Origin: Sulfurimonas sp.
GTDB lineage: Bacteria > Campylobacterota > Campylobacteria > Campylobacterales > Sulfurimonadaceae
Assembly (NCBI GenBank): GCA_021648465.1
Contig: JAKISR010000008.1
Coordinates: 1 to 53,262 of the forward strand
Reading direction: 5' to 3'
Length of the DNA: 53,262 bases
In this document: piece by piece, positions 17,486 through 25,982 of the stretch
Position numbering within the stretch: position 1 is the stretch's first letter
Layout of the letters: every line of letters begins with the position of its first letter
The notes under the pieces: model-generated
The model's input: the letters and a program-made list of their open reading frames with translations, nothing else
Told to the model about the DNA's origin: nothing
Database searches by the model: none
Translations under genes and position numbers: made by a program

Positions 17486-18224
17486 TTATATAACTATATC
17501 TCCATCTTCAATTGAAGCATTTAAAACAGCTACCTTTTTAAAGACGTTAAATGTAAACGCTCTTATAATGGGAGAGATAGGTGTTGGTAAAAAGAGTTTA
17601 GCTAAATATATTCTTCCTGATGCACCAGTACTTAATGCAGCTAACTTTGATGAATTATTAACAACTCTTCTAAGTGCTCATGAGATTATAATAATAGGTT
17701 TGGAGAATTCTCCAAATATAAAAAAGATTTTAGATATTATTAGTTCCAAAAATATTAGAGTTATTGCAACAGCAAAAAGTTCTTATAACTATGAAATAGT
17801 AGATTCTATATTTAGCATTAAATTTGATATACCACCGCTCTCACATAGGCCAGAGGATGTTGAACAATTGATTCAAAAATTTGCTAATGAAGCATCTTCA
17901 CTTTTTAGTACAAATGAAATTTTTTGTACGAAAAGTTTTAAGCCAGATTTATCTCAAAATTCAAATTCTTTAAGACGACAAATAATGATTAACTATTTAC
18001 TTCAAGATATAAATGATATAGAATTAATGAGTATTATTCAAAATTATTTATCAGATAAATTAGGTTCAAAAAATGATTATAAAAAATTTTTACATCTGTA
18101 TGAAGTTCCACTTATAAAGGCAGGGTTAGAAAAATTTAAATCACAATTACAATTATCTGATAAACTTGGATTAAATAGAAATACACTTAGAAAAAAAATA
18201 GTTGATAATAAAGAGTATTTATAG
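17475..18224 (+). CDS. Degenerate sigma-54-activator-like AAA+ protein with Fis-type HTH
   Basis: About 249 residues. It keeps the layout of a bacterial enhancer-binding protein: a Walker A-like GEIGVGKKS near residue 33, a C-terminal AAA+ region with the PPLSHRPEDVEQLIQKF signature, and a Fis-type helix-turn-helix at the end (SDKLGLNRNTLRKKI). It lacks the GAFTGA loop needed to contact sigma-54, and the Walker B acidic pair is replaced (IIIIGLENSP). It has no receiver domain. The start is uncertain: GTG 17475 is my choice, and ATG 17451 or 17454 or GTG 17463 are possible. Function unknown; it may bind DNA without activating sigma-54. Confidence 0.65.
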   Translation: MDTNYITISPSSIEAFKTATFLKTLNVNALIMGEIGVGKKSLAKYILPDAPVLNAANFDELLTTLLSAHEIIIIGLENSPNIKKILDIISSKNIRVIATAKSSYNYEIVDSIFSIKFDIPPLSHRPEDVEQLIQKFANEASSLFSTNEIFCTKSFKPDLSQNSNSLRRQIMINYLLQDINDIELMSIIQNYLSDKLGSKNDYKKFLHLYEVPLIKAGLEKFKSQLQLSDKLGLNRNTLRKKIVDNKEYL

Positions 18225-18257
18225 TTCATATATTAAATTATTCTCTTTATGGTTAAG

Positions 18258-18263
18258 TATAAC
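18258..18263 (+). promoter_or_regulatory. Possible promoter ahead of fabD
   Basis: TATAAC at 18258-18263 within TTAAGTATAACTTC, 31 bases before the fabD ATG, is a plausible -10 box in a 69-base gap. The Shine-Dalgarno AAAGGA follows just before the start. Confidence 0.4.
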
Positions 18264-18293
18264 TTCTCAAGTGAATTTTAGCAAAGGAAAAAA

Positions 18294-19229
18294 ATGAAAA
18301 AAATAGCAATGATTTTTGCAGGGCAGGGTTCCCAAGCTCTAGGTATGGGAAAAAATTTTTATGAAAGCTCAGATATTGCAAAAGATATGTTTGATAAAGC
18401 TGGAGAAAGAATAGGGGTTGACTTTAAAGAGATAATGTTTCAAGAGAATGAAAAACTTTCTCAAACTGCTTATACTCAACCAGCAATACTTCTTGTTCAA
18501 ATGATTGCATATCGTCTTTTTCAAGATGCTTGTCCGACAGAGGCAGAATTATTTTTAGGTCACTCTTTAGGAGAGTTTTCAGCACTTTGCGCAAGTGGTG
18601 CAATTGATTATATTGATGCAGTTGAGCTTGTTTATAAACGTGGACAATTAATGCAAGAAGCATGCTCTGGCATAGAAGCTGGAATGATGGCTTTAGTTGG
18701 CTTAGATGATGAAGGTGTAGAGAAAGTTTGTTCTCAAGCTCAAGATAATGGTAAAAAGGTATGGCCAGCAAATTATAATCAAGATGGACAGTTAGTTGTA
18801 GCTGGAATAAAATCTGATTTAATCTTTTTAGAGCAAACTTTTAAAGATGCTGGTGCTAAAAAAGTTATACTTCTAAATATGTCAGTTGCATCTCATTGTG
18901 AAATACTCACATCTGCTCAAGAGCCACTTGCTAAAATAATGTTTGAAATGGTTAAGAATTCATTTTCTGCTCCAGTTATCTCTAATGTTACAGCAGCTCC
19001 TTATAGCACTAAAAATGAGGCTGTGTCACTATTAAAAGATCAATTAATTAAGCCAGTAAAATATAAACAATCAATTTTATCAATAGCTAATGATGTTGAT
19101 TTAGCTATAGAATTTGGTAATGGTGTAACTTTAAAAGGTCTTAATCGTAGAATAGTAAAAGATTTAAGAACTATGAATATATTTGATATGACCTCACTTA
19201 AAAAAGTTATAGAAGAATTATCAAATTAA
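18294..19229 (+). CDS. fabD: Malonyl-CoA:ACP transacylase
   Basis: A 311-residue enzyme transferring malonyl groups from CoA to acyl carrier protein for fatty-acid synthesis. The nucleophile elbow GHSLGEFSA places the catalytic serine at S91, and the partner histidine is H201 in SVASHCEIL. The N-terminal MIFAGQGSQ oxyanion motif is intact. Standard length. One base separates it from the next gene, a nitrilase-family hydrolase. Confidence 0.96.
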   Translation: MKKIAMIFAGQGSQALGMGKNFYESSDIAKDMFDKAGERIGVDFKEIMFQENEKLSQTAYTQPAILLVQMIAYRLFQDACPTEAELFLGHSLGEFSALCASGAIDYIDAVELVYKRGQLMQEACSGIEAGMMALVGLDDEGVEKVCSQAQDNGKKVWPANYNQDGQLVVAGIKSDLIFLEQTFKDAGAKKVILLNMSVASHCEILTSAQEPLAKIMFEMVKNSFSAPVISNVTAAPYSTKNEAVSLLKDQLIKPVKYKQSILSIANDVDLAIEFGNGVTLKGLNRRIVKDLRTMNIFDMTSLKKVIEELSN

Positions 19230-19230
19230 A

Positions 19231-19947
19231 ATGAAAGTTACTCTAGCTCAAATATCACCTAAATTAAATCGTTCTAACTTGAACGATATAATATTAATAA
19301 TTGAAAAATTTAAAGATAATAGTGATTTGATAGTATTTCCAGAGTTATCTTTAAATGGCTATATGCTTCAAGACAAACTTTATGAAGATGCTTGGGATAT
19401 AGATGATTTAGATGAGTTAAAAAAATTAAGTTTTAAAATCGATATTGTAGTTGGTGTTGCTTTAAGAGATAAAAACAATTTTAGAAATGCTGCACTTTAT
19501 TTTTCTCAGGGGATACTTTTATCAAAGCACTATAAAGTTCATCTTCCAAACTATGGAATGTTTGAAGAAGCTAGATATTTTGAAGCTGGTGATGTATTTG
19601 AGAGTTTTACATGTAGCTATGGAAAAGTGTCAATGCTTGTTTGTGAGGATTTATGGCATATATCTGCTCATGAAGATTTAATTAATGAAAATCCAGATTA
19701 TATTATTGCTCTTGTAGCATCTCCCGCTCGTGGTTTTAGTGATAGTGGGTTAGAGATAGAAGACAAGTGGGTAGATATTATAAAAAGAGTTGCTTTAAAA
19801 TGTAGCGCAAAAATAATATTTGTAAATCGTGTTGGTTTTGAAGATGGCTTAGGGTTTTGGGGTGGAAGTTGTATAGTAGATAAAGATTCTAATATACAAT
19901 ATAAATTACCTCATTATGAAAAAATAGTAAAAACATTTGAAATTTAA
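19231..19947 (+). CDS. Nitrilase-superfamily carbon-nitrogen hydrolase
   Basis: A 238-residue CN hydrolase with the complete Glu-Lys-Cys triad: E38 (VFPELSLNGY), K102 (HYKVHLPNYGMFEE) and C138 (VSMLVCEDLWH). The motifs resemble the glutaminase domain of NAD synthetases, but no synthetase domain follows, so the substrate (an amide or N-carbamoyl compound) cannot be named. It sits between fabD and mtnN, one base after fabD, in a position I recall as empty in Campylobacter jejuni. Confidence 0.82.
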   Translation: MKVTLAQISPKLNRSNLNDIILIIEKFKDNSDLIVFPELSLNGYMLQDKLYEDAWDIDDLDELKKLSFKIDIVVGVALRDKNNFRNAALYFSQGILLSKHYKVHLPNYGMFEEARYFEAGDVFESFTCSYGKVSMLVCEDLWHISAHEDLINENPDYIIALVASPARGFSDSGLEIEDKWVDIIKRVALKCSAKIIFVNRVGFEDGLGFWGGSCIVDKDSNIQYKLPHYEKIVKTFEI

Positions 19948-19982
19948 TAAGCATAAAAAACGAAATTAAAAAAGGAATAAAT

Positions 19983-20684
19983 ATGTTAAAGATAGCAATA
20001 ATGGGTGCAATGCCTGAAGAGATAGCACCAATTTTAGAGAAATTTAGACCATATAAAACTACAAAATATGCTGATAATGAATATTATGAAGCTACATATA
20101 ATGGTGTAGAAATTGTTGTTGCTTATTCTAAGATAGGTAAAGTATTTTCAACTTTAACTGCAACTACGATGATTCAACATTTTGGATGTGATAAACTACT
20201 CTTTTCAGGAGTTGCAGGTGGAATTAATCCTAATCTTAAGATTGGTGATTTGATTGTAGCAACAAAATTATCTCAACATGACTTAGATATTACAGCATTT
20301 GGTCATCCCATGGGTTTTGTTCCTGGTGGTAGTATCTTTGTTGAAGCAAACAAAGAATTAATCGAGATATCTAAAGAAGTTGCAAAAGAATTAGGTAAAA
20401 CTGTACAAGAAGGAATTATTGCTACGGGTGATCAATTTGTACATGATGAAAAAGTAAAAGATAATATAGTAAAATATTTTAATGCTGATGCTCTTGAGAT
20501 GGAGGGTGCTTCTGTTGCTGTTGTATGTAATGCTTTAAATGTACCATTTTTTATACTTCGTGCAATTAGTGATACTGCAGATACAGATGCTAGTTTCTCA
20601 TTTGATAAATTTATGGAATCAAGCGCGATAATATCAGCTGAATTTATTATGAAAATGGTTCAGCATATCGTTGACACAAAATGA
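19983..20684 (+). CDS. mtnN: 5'-methylthioadenosine/S-adenosylhomocysteine nucleosidase
   Basis: A 233-residue nucleosidase cleaving adenine from MTA and SAH. In Campylobacterota the same enzyme also hydrolyses 6-amino-6-deoxyfutalosine in the futalosine route to menaquinone, so a double role is likely. It shows GAMPEEIAPI at the N-terminus (catalytic glutamate), SGVAGGI, EMEGASVA and RAISDTAD. Shine-Dalgarno AAAAGGAA lies upstream. Confidence 0.94.
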   Translation: MLKIAIMGAMPEEIAPILEKFRPYKTTKYADNEYYEATYNGVEIVVAYSKIGKVFSTLTATTMIQHFGCDKLLFSGVAGGINPNLKIGDLIVATKLSQHDLDITAFGHPMGFVPGGSIFVEANKELIEISKEVAKELGKTVQEGIIATGDQFVHDEKVKDNIVKYFNADALEMEGASVAVVCNALNVPFFILRAISDTADTDASFSFDKFMESSAIISAEFIMKMVQHIVDTK

Positions 20685-20704
20685 ACAAAGTCCATTTTAC
20701 TACG

Positions 20705-20730
20705 TTAACACACAATTTGTTGTGCTTAAT
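20705..20730 (+). other. Hairpin between mtnN and ttcA-like gene
   Basis: CACAA (20711-20715) pairs with TTGTG (20720-20724) around TTTG, flanked by complementary TTAA on both sides with small bulges. It lies in the 58-base gap after mtnN and ends 13 bases before the next ATG. With no T tract, it may be an mRNA-processing or 5' structure instead of a terminator. Confidence 0.35.
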
Positions 20731-20742
20731 TAAGAAAAGAAA

Positions 20743-21504
20743 ATGAAGAAAATATATCCTTCTAAAAAAATAATGTCAAAACTTGGTAAAACAAATGCTG
20801 AATTTGAGCTCATAGAAGAAGGTGACAAAATTTTAGTTGGTCTTAGCGGCGGTAAAGACTCTTTAACTATGATTCATGCTTTAAAAGAGCAACAGCGACG
20901 TGCTCCTTTTAAATTTGAAATTTTGGCAGTTACAGTCGGCTATGGAATGGGGGAAAACTTAGATAATCTGATATCACACTGCAAAGAGTATGATATACCA
21001 CATATTTTTCATGATACTAAAATATTTGAACTAGCAGAAGAAAAGATTAGAAAAAATTCATCTTTTTGTAGCTTTTTTTCAAGAATGAGAAGAGGAACAC
21101 TTTATGGAGCAGCACAGAAGCATGGATGTAATAAAGTAGCTTTAGGTCATCACTTAGATGATGCAACAGAGAGCTTTTTTATGAACTTTATTTATAATGG
21201 TCAAATGCGTTCACTTGCTCCAAAATACAGAGCTAATAATGGATTAATTGTAATTAGACCACTTATTCAAATGAGAGAGCGTCAATTAGCTGCTTTTGTA
21301 AAGGATAATAATTTAAAAGCTATTGGTGATGAAGCTTGTCCTGGATTTCGTTTTGAAACGAAGTTACCACATGCTCGTGCAAATATAAAAGAAAAACTAG
21401 CAAAAATGGAGGAAGAATTTCCACAGTTATTTACTTCATTAAATGCTGCATTTAAAAATATATCACAAGAAAGTTTTTTTGATAAAGAAAAATTCTTAAT
21501 TTGA
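20743..21504 (+). CDS. ttcA: TtcA-family PP-loop tRNA thiolation-like protein
   Basis: A 253-residue N-type PP-loop ATPase resembling TtcA, which makes 2-thiocytidine at tRNA position 32. The PP-loop SGGKDS is at 35-40 and HHLDDATESFFMNFIYNG is characteristic. The cysteine motifs that hold the Fe-S cluster are incomplete: CSFF (C109, F112) replaces CxxC, and CPGF (C199, F202) replaces the second CxxC. This makes activity as a classical Fe-S TtcA uncertain. Its 3' end overlaps the convergent gene by nine bases. Confidence 0.75.
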   Translation: MKKIYPSKKIMSKLGKTNAEFELIEEGDKILVGLSGGKDSLTMIHALKEQQRRAPFKFEILAVTVGYGMGENLDNLISHCKEYDIPHIFHDTKIFELAEEKIRKNSSFCSFFSRMRRGTLYGAAQKHGCNKVALGHHLDDATESFFMNFIYNGQMRSLAPKYRANNGLIVIRPLIQMRERQLAAFVKDNNLKAIGDEACPGFRFETKLPHARANIKEKLAKMEEEFPQLFTSLNAAFKNISQESFFDKEKFLI

Positions 21505-21993
21505 ATATTTACAGTCTAAATTTTCTTCAGCTTTAGCAATTTGTTTTTTCTTTTTAAGTAAAGTGTCTTCTTTTATAGTTTTTAAAAATTCAATTATATT
21601 TTCTTGATAAGATATAGTATCTCTGTCATGAGATAAGTCAATAAGTAATTTTAGTGAATCAGTATTAATTTTTTTAGCATATCTTGGAATTATTTTTAAT
21701 TCTTTTTGAATATGTTCTATAAGAATATCGATATCTAGACCATTATTGTCTTTTACTTTTTTGACAAGTTCTTTAGTTGTAAGCATCAATAAATTTGCTC
21801 TATCTTCATCATTATTATAAATATTCATACCAATATTTTTTACAATTTCATAACATTCATCTTTTATATCACTATTTGCTGTTATTATAAGTGCGAAAAC
21901 TTTAGAACGAAATTCTAGAGATCCATGATGAGAAACAAAAAGTTCACGAAACGCACTGAAAAAGTGGTGTTTAATCATAAATCCTATGCCCAT
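21496..21993 (-). CDS. Hypothetical protein, mostly helical, cytosolic
   Basis: A 165-residue protein I do not recognise. It has no signal peptide or membrane segment, is predicted mostly helical and charged, starts MGIGFMIKHHFFSAFREL and ends with a lysine-rich helix. It vaguely recalls TerB-like helical bundles, but no motif supports a function. A good Shine-Dalgarno (AAGGAATTT on the minus strand) precedes the ATG at 21993. It is convergent with the ttcA-like gene and divergent from yebC. Confidence 0.75.
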   Translation of the reverse strand: MGIGFMIKHHFFSAFRELFVSHHGSLEFRSKVFALIITANSDIKDECYEIVKNIGMNIYNNDEDRANLLMLTTKELVKKVKDNNGLDIDILIEHIQKELKIIPRYAKKINTDSLKLLIDLSHDRDTISYQENIIEFLKTIKEDTLLKKKKQIAKAEENLDCKYSN

Positions 21994-22081
21994 TTAAATT
22001 CCTTATGTATTACTTATATGCTATTATACATCTTTGATTTTAAAATGAAAATTAATAATACTATTTAGTAAGGAAAAGTTT

Positions 22082-22792
22082 ATGGGTAGAGCCTTTGAAT
22101 ACAGAAAAGCATCAAAAATGAAAAGATGGGGAGCAATGTCAAAACTTTTTCCGAAATTAGGAAAAATCATTACAATGGCAGCAAAAGAAGGTAGCAGTAA
22201 TCCAGATATGAACTCTAAACTTAGAACAGCTATTTTAAATGCTAAAGCTGAAAATATGCCTAAAGATAATATAGAAGCAGCTATTAAAAGAGCATCAGCA
22301 AAAGATACTGCTAGCATGTTAGAAGTAAACTTTGAAGGAAAAATACCACATGGAGTACAACTTTTTATAGAATGTATGACGGATAATAATACAAGAACAG
22401 TGTCTAATGTGAAAAACATACTTACTAAAAATGGTGGAGAAATGCTAACAAAAGGCTCGTTAGAGTTCATGTTTGATAGAAAAGCATTAATAGAATTTAA
22501 ATTAAAAGATAATATTGATTCAGAAGAACTAGAATTAGAGTTAATTGATGCAGGACTTGAGGAGATAGAATCTGAAGATGGTGTTGTTTTAGTTACAGCT
22601 GATTATAAAAGTTTTGGTAAATTAAATGAGGCTTTAGAGGGTATGGGTATTGAAATAATAAAAGCAAATTTAGAAAGAATGCCAAATGTACCAATATCAA
22701 TTAGTAGTGTTGAGCAAGAAGATATTAATAAAATTTTGGAAAAATTAAGTGATGATGATGATGTACAAAAAGTTTTTACAAATTTAGCATAA
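22082..22792 (+). CDS. yebC: YebC/PmpR family protein
   Basis: A 236-residue YebC/TACO1-family protein, described both as a transcriptional regulator and as a factor easing ribosome stalling at proline stretches. The signature MGRAFEYRKASKMKRWGAMSKLFPKLGK and the PDMNSKLRTAILNAKAENMPKDNIEAAI block are clear. The N-terminus belongs to the FEYRKA variant of the family. It is transcribed alone, divergently from the hypothetical gene upstream, with AAGGAA before the ATG. Confidence 0.93.
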   Translation: MGRAFEYRKASKMKRWGAMSKLFPKLGKIITMAAKEGSSNPDMNSKLRTAILNAKAENMPKDNIEAAIKRASAKDTASMLEVNFEGKIPHGVQLFIECMTDNNTRTVSNVKNILTKNGGEMLTKGSLEFMFDRKALIEFKLKDNIDSEELELELIDAGLEEIESEDGVVLVTADYKSFGKLNEALEGMGIEIIKANLERMPNVPISISSVEQEDINKILEKLSDDDDVQKVFTNLA

Positions 22793-22803
22793 TACAATTT
22801 TTT

Positions 22804-22990
22804 ATGAAATATATTAATGAAGAAATTTATAAAAAACTAGAAATAAAACAATTAAAATTTATTGCATATTTAATTCCATTTAAGAAAATAGTGACGCTGT
22901 TAACTTAGTTATAAACACTATAATTCACAAAGAGTTTAGTGATAAAACAATTTATGAATTAAAATCAATTAAAAAAAATATGAAAGCTTT
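22804..22990 (+). pseudogene. Internally deleted remnant of an IMPACT/YigZ-family gene
   Basis: Two short pieces in different frames match opposite ends of an IMPACT (YigZ) protein. Codons from ATG 22804 read EIYKKLEIKQLKFIAYLIPF, the usual N-terminus (family: .KSKFIAYL.PF), and stop at TAG 22906. From 22890 a shifted frame reads SDAVNLVINT, matching the family's AYSDAVNL segment that normally lies about 100 residues later. The HPxARH core and the YFGG.KLG.GGLVR motif between them are missing. An internal deletion in a former gene explains this best. The recognition is from memory and the pieces are short. Confidence 0.5.
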
Positions 22991-22999
22991 TTTAGCTTC
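22971..22999 (-). terminator. Terminator at the end of the msh-like gene train
   Basis: Read on the minus strand, AAGCT-AAAAA-AGCTT forms a five-base-pair stem overlapping the mshG stop codon, and TTCATA then eight T residues follow (complement of 22971-22978). This is a modest but credible rho-independent terminator for the 17-kb minus-strand gene series. Confidence 0.5.
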
Positions 23000-24239
23000 T
23001 TCCTTGAACAGCATTTCCCATATCCCACATAGGTAAGAATATACCAAGAGCAAGTAATATAACCATACATGCAATAATTAAAAGCATAAGAGGCTCTATT
23101 GCTTCAGATAAACCATCGATAATAGCATCAAAGCGCATTTTAAAGTATTCAGCAACTTTTTTTATCATAGTATCTAGTGTACCACTATCTTCACCAGCTT
23201 TTATCATTTGAATAATCATGTTTTCAAATAATTTAGTATCTTCTAACCCTTTATTTAAAGCTGAACCTTTTTCAACAGCTGACCTTACAGTAGATAATTT
23301 TTGTTTTAAGGGAAGGTTGTCAATCATTGAAATTGACGTATCAAGAGCTTCTGCAATAGGAATACCAGCACGAATAAGTTCAGAAAACACAAGAGTAAAA
23401 CGGCTAAGGGTTGCATACATAATTATATTTTTAATTAAATATGTTTTAAGTAGTGTTTTATGCCAAGCAAATCTAATATCTTTATTATTATTAATAAGAT
23501 ATTTAAAAGTTATAAATGAGGCAAATAAAATAGCTAAAACATATGGACCATAGTTGTTAAATAGATGTTCTAATGTAAGAAGTATTTGTGTTGGTAAAGG
23601 AAGATTTGCCCCTAGTTCTTCAAAAATTGTTTTAAATTGAGGCACAACATAAGATATTAAAACTGTAAAAGCAATTGCCATAGCAATCATTACATTTCTG
23701 GGATATGCCATTGCTTTTTTAAACTTTATAACATTTGCTCTTATCTCTTCTAGCATATCTGCTAGTGAATATAGAGAATCATCTAAATTACCAGTTTTTT
23801 CACCAAGTTGAGTCATGGCAATTGTTAAATTTCCAAGTTCAAAACGAAAATTTTCCATTGATGTTGATAGTGAGTGACCAGAGTTTATATCTTCTGCTAG
23901 TTTACCAAAAACTAATTTTAAACTTTCATCTTGTGTTGATTTAGCAATTTCACTTAGTGAATCATAAATAGAGATACCAGCATTTGTCATAACTGCTAAT
24001 TGTCTAATAGATGCTATAAGTGCGTCAGGTTTTATTTTTTTCTTTCTTATATTTTTTAAGAGGTCATTCTTAAATCTTTTAAGTTGATTTTCTAATGGTT
24101 CTTTTGCTTCAACAACTTTAATAAGTATACCTTGATATTTTTGCTTTGCAATTTCAGAAGCTTGTTTTTTATCATTAGCGTACAAGCCAACATGATCTTT
24201 TTTACCTTTTATAAGAATAGTTGCTATAAAGTATTTCAT
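22992..24239 (-). CDS. mshG: Type IV pilus/MSHA inner-membrane platform protein (PilC/GspF/MshG)
   Basis: A 415-residue T2SS-F family protein. It has two homologous halves with T2SF domains (DALIASIRQLAVMTNAGISIYDSL; LSRFTLVFSELIRAGIPIAEAL) and about three membrane helices, one at the extreme C-terminus (LMLLIIACMVILLALGIFLPM). It forms the inner-membrane platform on which pilins are extruded by the MshE ATPase. It overlaps mshE by one base and ends the locus. Confidence 0.9.
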   Translation of the reverse strand: MKYFIATILIKGKKDHVGLYANDKKQASEIAKQKYQGILIKVVEAKEPLENQLKRFKNDLLKNIRKKKIKPDALIASIRQLAVMTNAGISIYDSLSEIAKSTQDESLKLVFGKLAEDINSGHSLSTSMENFRFELGNLTIAMTQLGEKTGNLDDSLYSLADMLEEIRANVIKFKKAMAYPRNVMIAMAIAFTVLISYVVPQFKTIFEELGANLPLPTQILLTLEHLFNNYGPYVLAILFASFITFKYLINNNKDIRFAWHKTLLKTYLIKNIIMYATLSRFTLVFSELIRAGIPIAEALDTSISMIDNLPLKQKLSTVRSAVEKGSALNKGLEDTKLFENMIIQMIKAGEDSGTLDTMIKKVAEYFKMRFDAIIDGLSEAIEPLMLLIIACMVILLALGIFLPMWDMGNAVQGRS

Positions 24240-25972
24240 TATTTTGCCACCTTTAAAATTTCTTCAATACTAGTTATGCCATCAAGTGCTTTATTAATTC
24301 CATTTTGCAATATTGGAATAAAGCCATCTTTAATTGCTTGAGCATATAAAATATCATTAGATGCACTCTTTGCTATTAATGATGAAAGTTCATCGGTAAT
24401 ATCTAGAACTTCACAAATCATTTCTCTTCCCATATATCCACTTTCATTACACTCTTTACATCCTGAACCTGTGTAAAATTTACTATTTTTTGGTATATAA
24501 TCATTAATATCTTCAAAAATAGAAGCAGATATTTTTTCTTCCACTTTACAGTGAATACATATCTTTCTAATAAGTCTTTGTGCCTGTATAGTAACTAAAG
24601 CACCACTAATTAAGTAGTGAGGAATTCCCATATCAACCATACGAGTTATGGCACTTATAGAATCATTTGTATGAAGTGTTGATATTACTAAGTGACCTGT
24701 CAATGCTGCTTTAATAGCAATTTCTAATGTTTCATGATCACGAATCTCACCAATCATGATTTTATCAGGATCTTGTCTTAGTATTGAACGAAGAGCATCA
24801 GCAAAAGTAAGCCCAACTTTTGGACTTACCTGAACTTGTTGGATTAAATTCATTCTATACTCAACAGGATCTTCAACTGTTATAACTTTATCTTCTACAT
24901 TCCTTAATTCATTTAGTGCACCATAGAGTGTAGTTGTTTTACCACTTCCAGTTGGGCCTGTTACAAGAATAATACCATAAGGTGAGCTTAAACCACGAAG
25001 AAGTTTTTGATAACTCACAGTATCCATACCAGCTTCTTCAAGTTTAACAAGAGCTTTTTGTTTATCAAGCACTCTCATAACTATTGATTCCCCGTAAAGA
25101 ATAGGAAGAGTTGATATACGAAAATCATATTCTCTCTCACCAACTAATGTTGAAAAACGCCCATCTTGAGGTTTTCTTTTTTCAGCAATATCAAGATTTG
25201 CCAGTAATTTTAATCTTGATGCAAGTGGTGGATATATATCTTTTTCAAAAATAAACATTTCTGCAAGTTTACCATCTATTCTAGCACGGACAACACAGTT
25301 TTTTTCAGTTGGTTCAACATGGACATCACTAGCACGACCTTTAATACAAGCGTCTAAAATAACATCTATTAAAAGTAAGATAGATGATGCTTCTTGTTGT
25401 TCTTCTATTGAATTAATTGAGTTTAATTCATCTCTAATCTTTTTAATTAAACCTTTTACACTATCTTTTAGCTCAACTTTAAAAAGGTATGAACCAATTT
25501 GTTTTTTTGTGGCAACTGCAACTTTTATAGGCTTTCTAATAAATAATCTTTGTATCGCTTCTTGAGCTTCTATATCTAGAGGGTCACAAAAAGCAATAAC
25601 TACATTAAAATCATCTTCTAAAATAGGGAGTATATTATATTTTTTTAGTTGAGTAAGAGATATTCTTTCTGTAAGTTTATAATCCATATCAATAGAATCA
25701 AGATCTAAAAAAAGGAGATTTTGTTCTTTTGCAAGTTTTTGTAAAATATCTTTTTCAGCAATATAGTCATAATCATCTATTATAGAGATATCATAGTTGC
25801 CATTTTGTATTTTTTCAACTATAAATCTTATAAGCCTATCCATGGTCATAAAACCAGATAGAGTAATATCTCTAAGGATTAAGTTGCTATTTAATCCCTT
25901 AGCAATAAGTCTATCAACTTGTGCTTTCATGATAAAGCCATTTTCTAATAAATCTGAAGTTATTCTATCCAT
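24239..25972 (-). CDS. mshE: Type IV pilus/MSHA assembly ATPase (PilB/GspE/MshE)
   Basis: A 577-residue secretion ATPase. The N-terminal regulatory region (1-170) leads to the core with Walker A GPTGSGKTTT (339-348), the Asp box, Walker B IMIGEIRD and the His box STLHTND. A tetracysteine zinc motif (C472, C475, C505, C508) marks extension ATPases (PilB/GspE) and argues against PilT. Vibrio MshE binds c-di-GMP through its N-terminus; I cannot confirm such motifs here. It lies between the 180-residue unknown gene and mshG, as mshE does in the Vibrio order. Confidence 0.93.
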   Translation of the reverse strand: MDRITSDLLENGFIMKAQVDRLIAKGLNSNLILRDITLSGFMTMDRLIRFIVEKIQNGNYDISIIDDYDYIAEKDILQKLAKEQNLLFLDLDSIDMDYKLTERISLTQLKKYNILPILEDDFNVVIAFCDPLDIEAQEAIQRLFIRKPIKVAVATKKQIGSYLFKVELKDSVKGLIKKIRDELNSINSIEEQQEASSILLLIDVILDACIKGRASDVHVEPTEKNCVVRARIDGKLAEMFIFEKDIYPPLASRLKLLANLDIAEKRKPQDGRFSTLVGEREYDFRISTLPILYGESIVMRVLDKQKALVKLEEAGMDTVSYQKLLRGLSSPYGIILVTGPTGSGKTTTLYGALNELRNVEDKVITVEDPVEYRMNLIQQVQVSPKVGLTFADALRSILRQDPDKIMIGEIRDHETLEIAIKAALTGHLVISTLHTNDSISAITRMVDMGIPHYLISGALVTIQAQRLIRKICIHCKVEEKISASIFEDINDYIPKNSKFYTGSGCKECNESGYMGREMICEVLDITDELSSLIAKSASNDILYAQAIKDGFIPILQNGINKALDGITSIEEILKVAK

Positions 25973-25982
25973 TAAATATCTC

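Noticed and set aside
23218..23553. Open frames opposite the msh genes (plus strand)
   Set aside because: They lack ribosome binding sites and family similarity and are explained as shadows of the well-supported minus-strand genes.
24239..25972. Retraction ATPase PilT
   Set aside because: Length of 577 residues, N-terminal domain and tetracysteine motif are those of extension ATPases.
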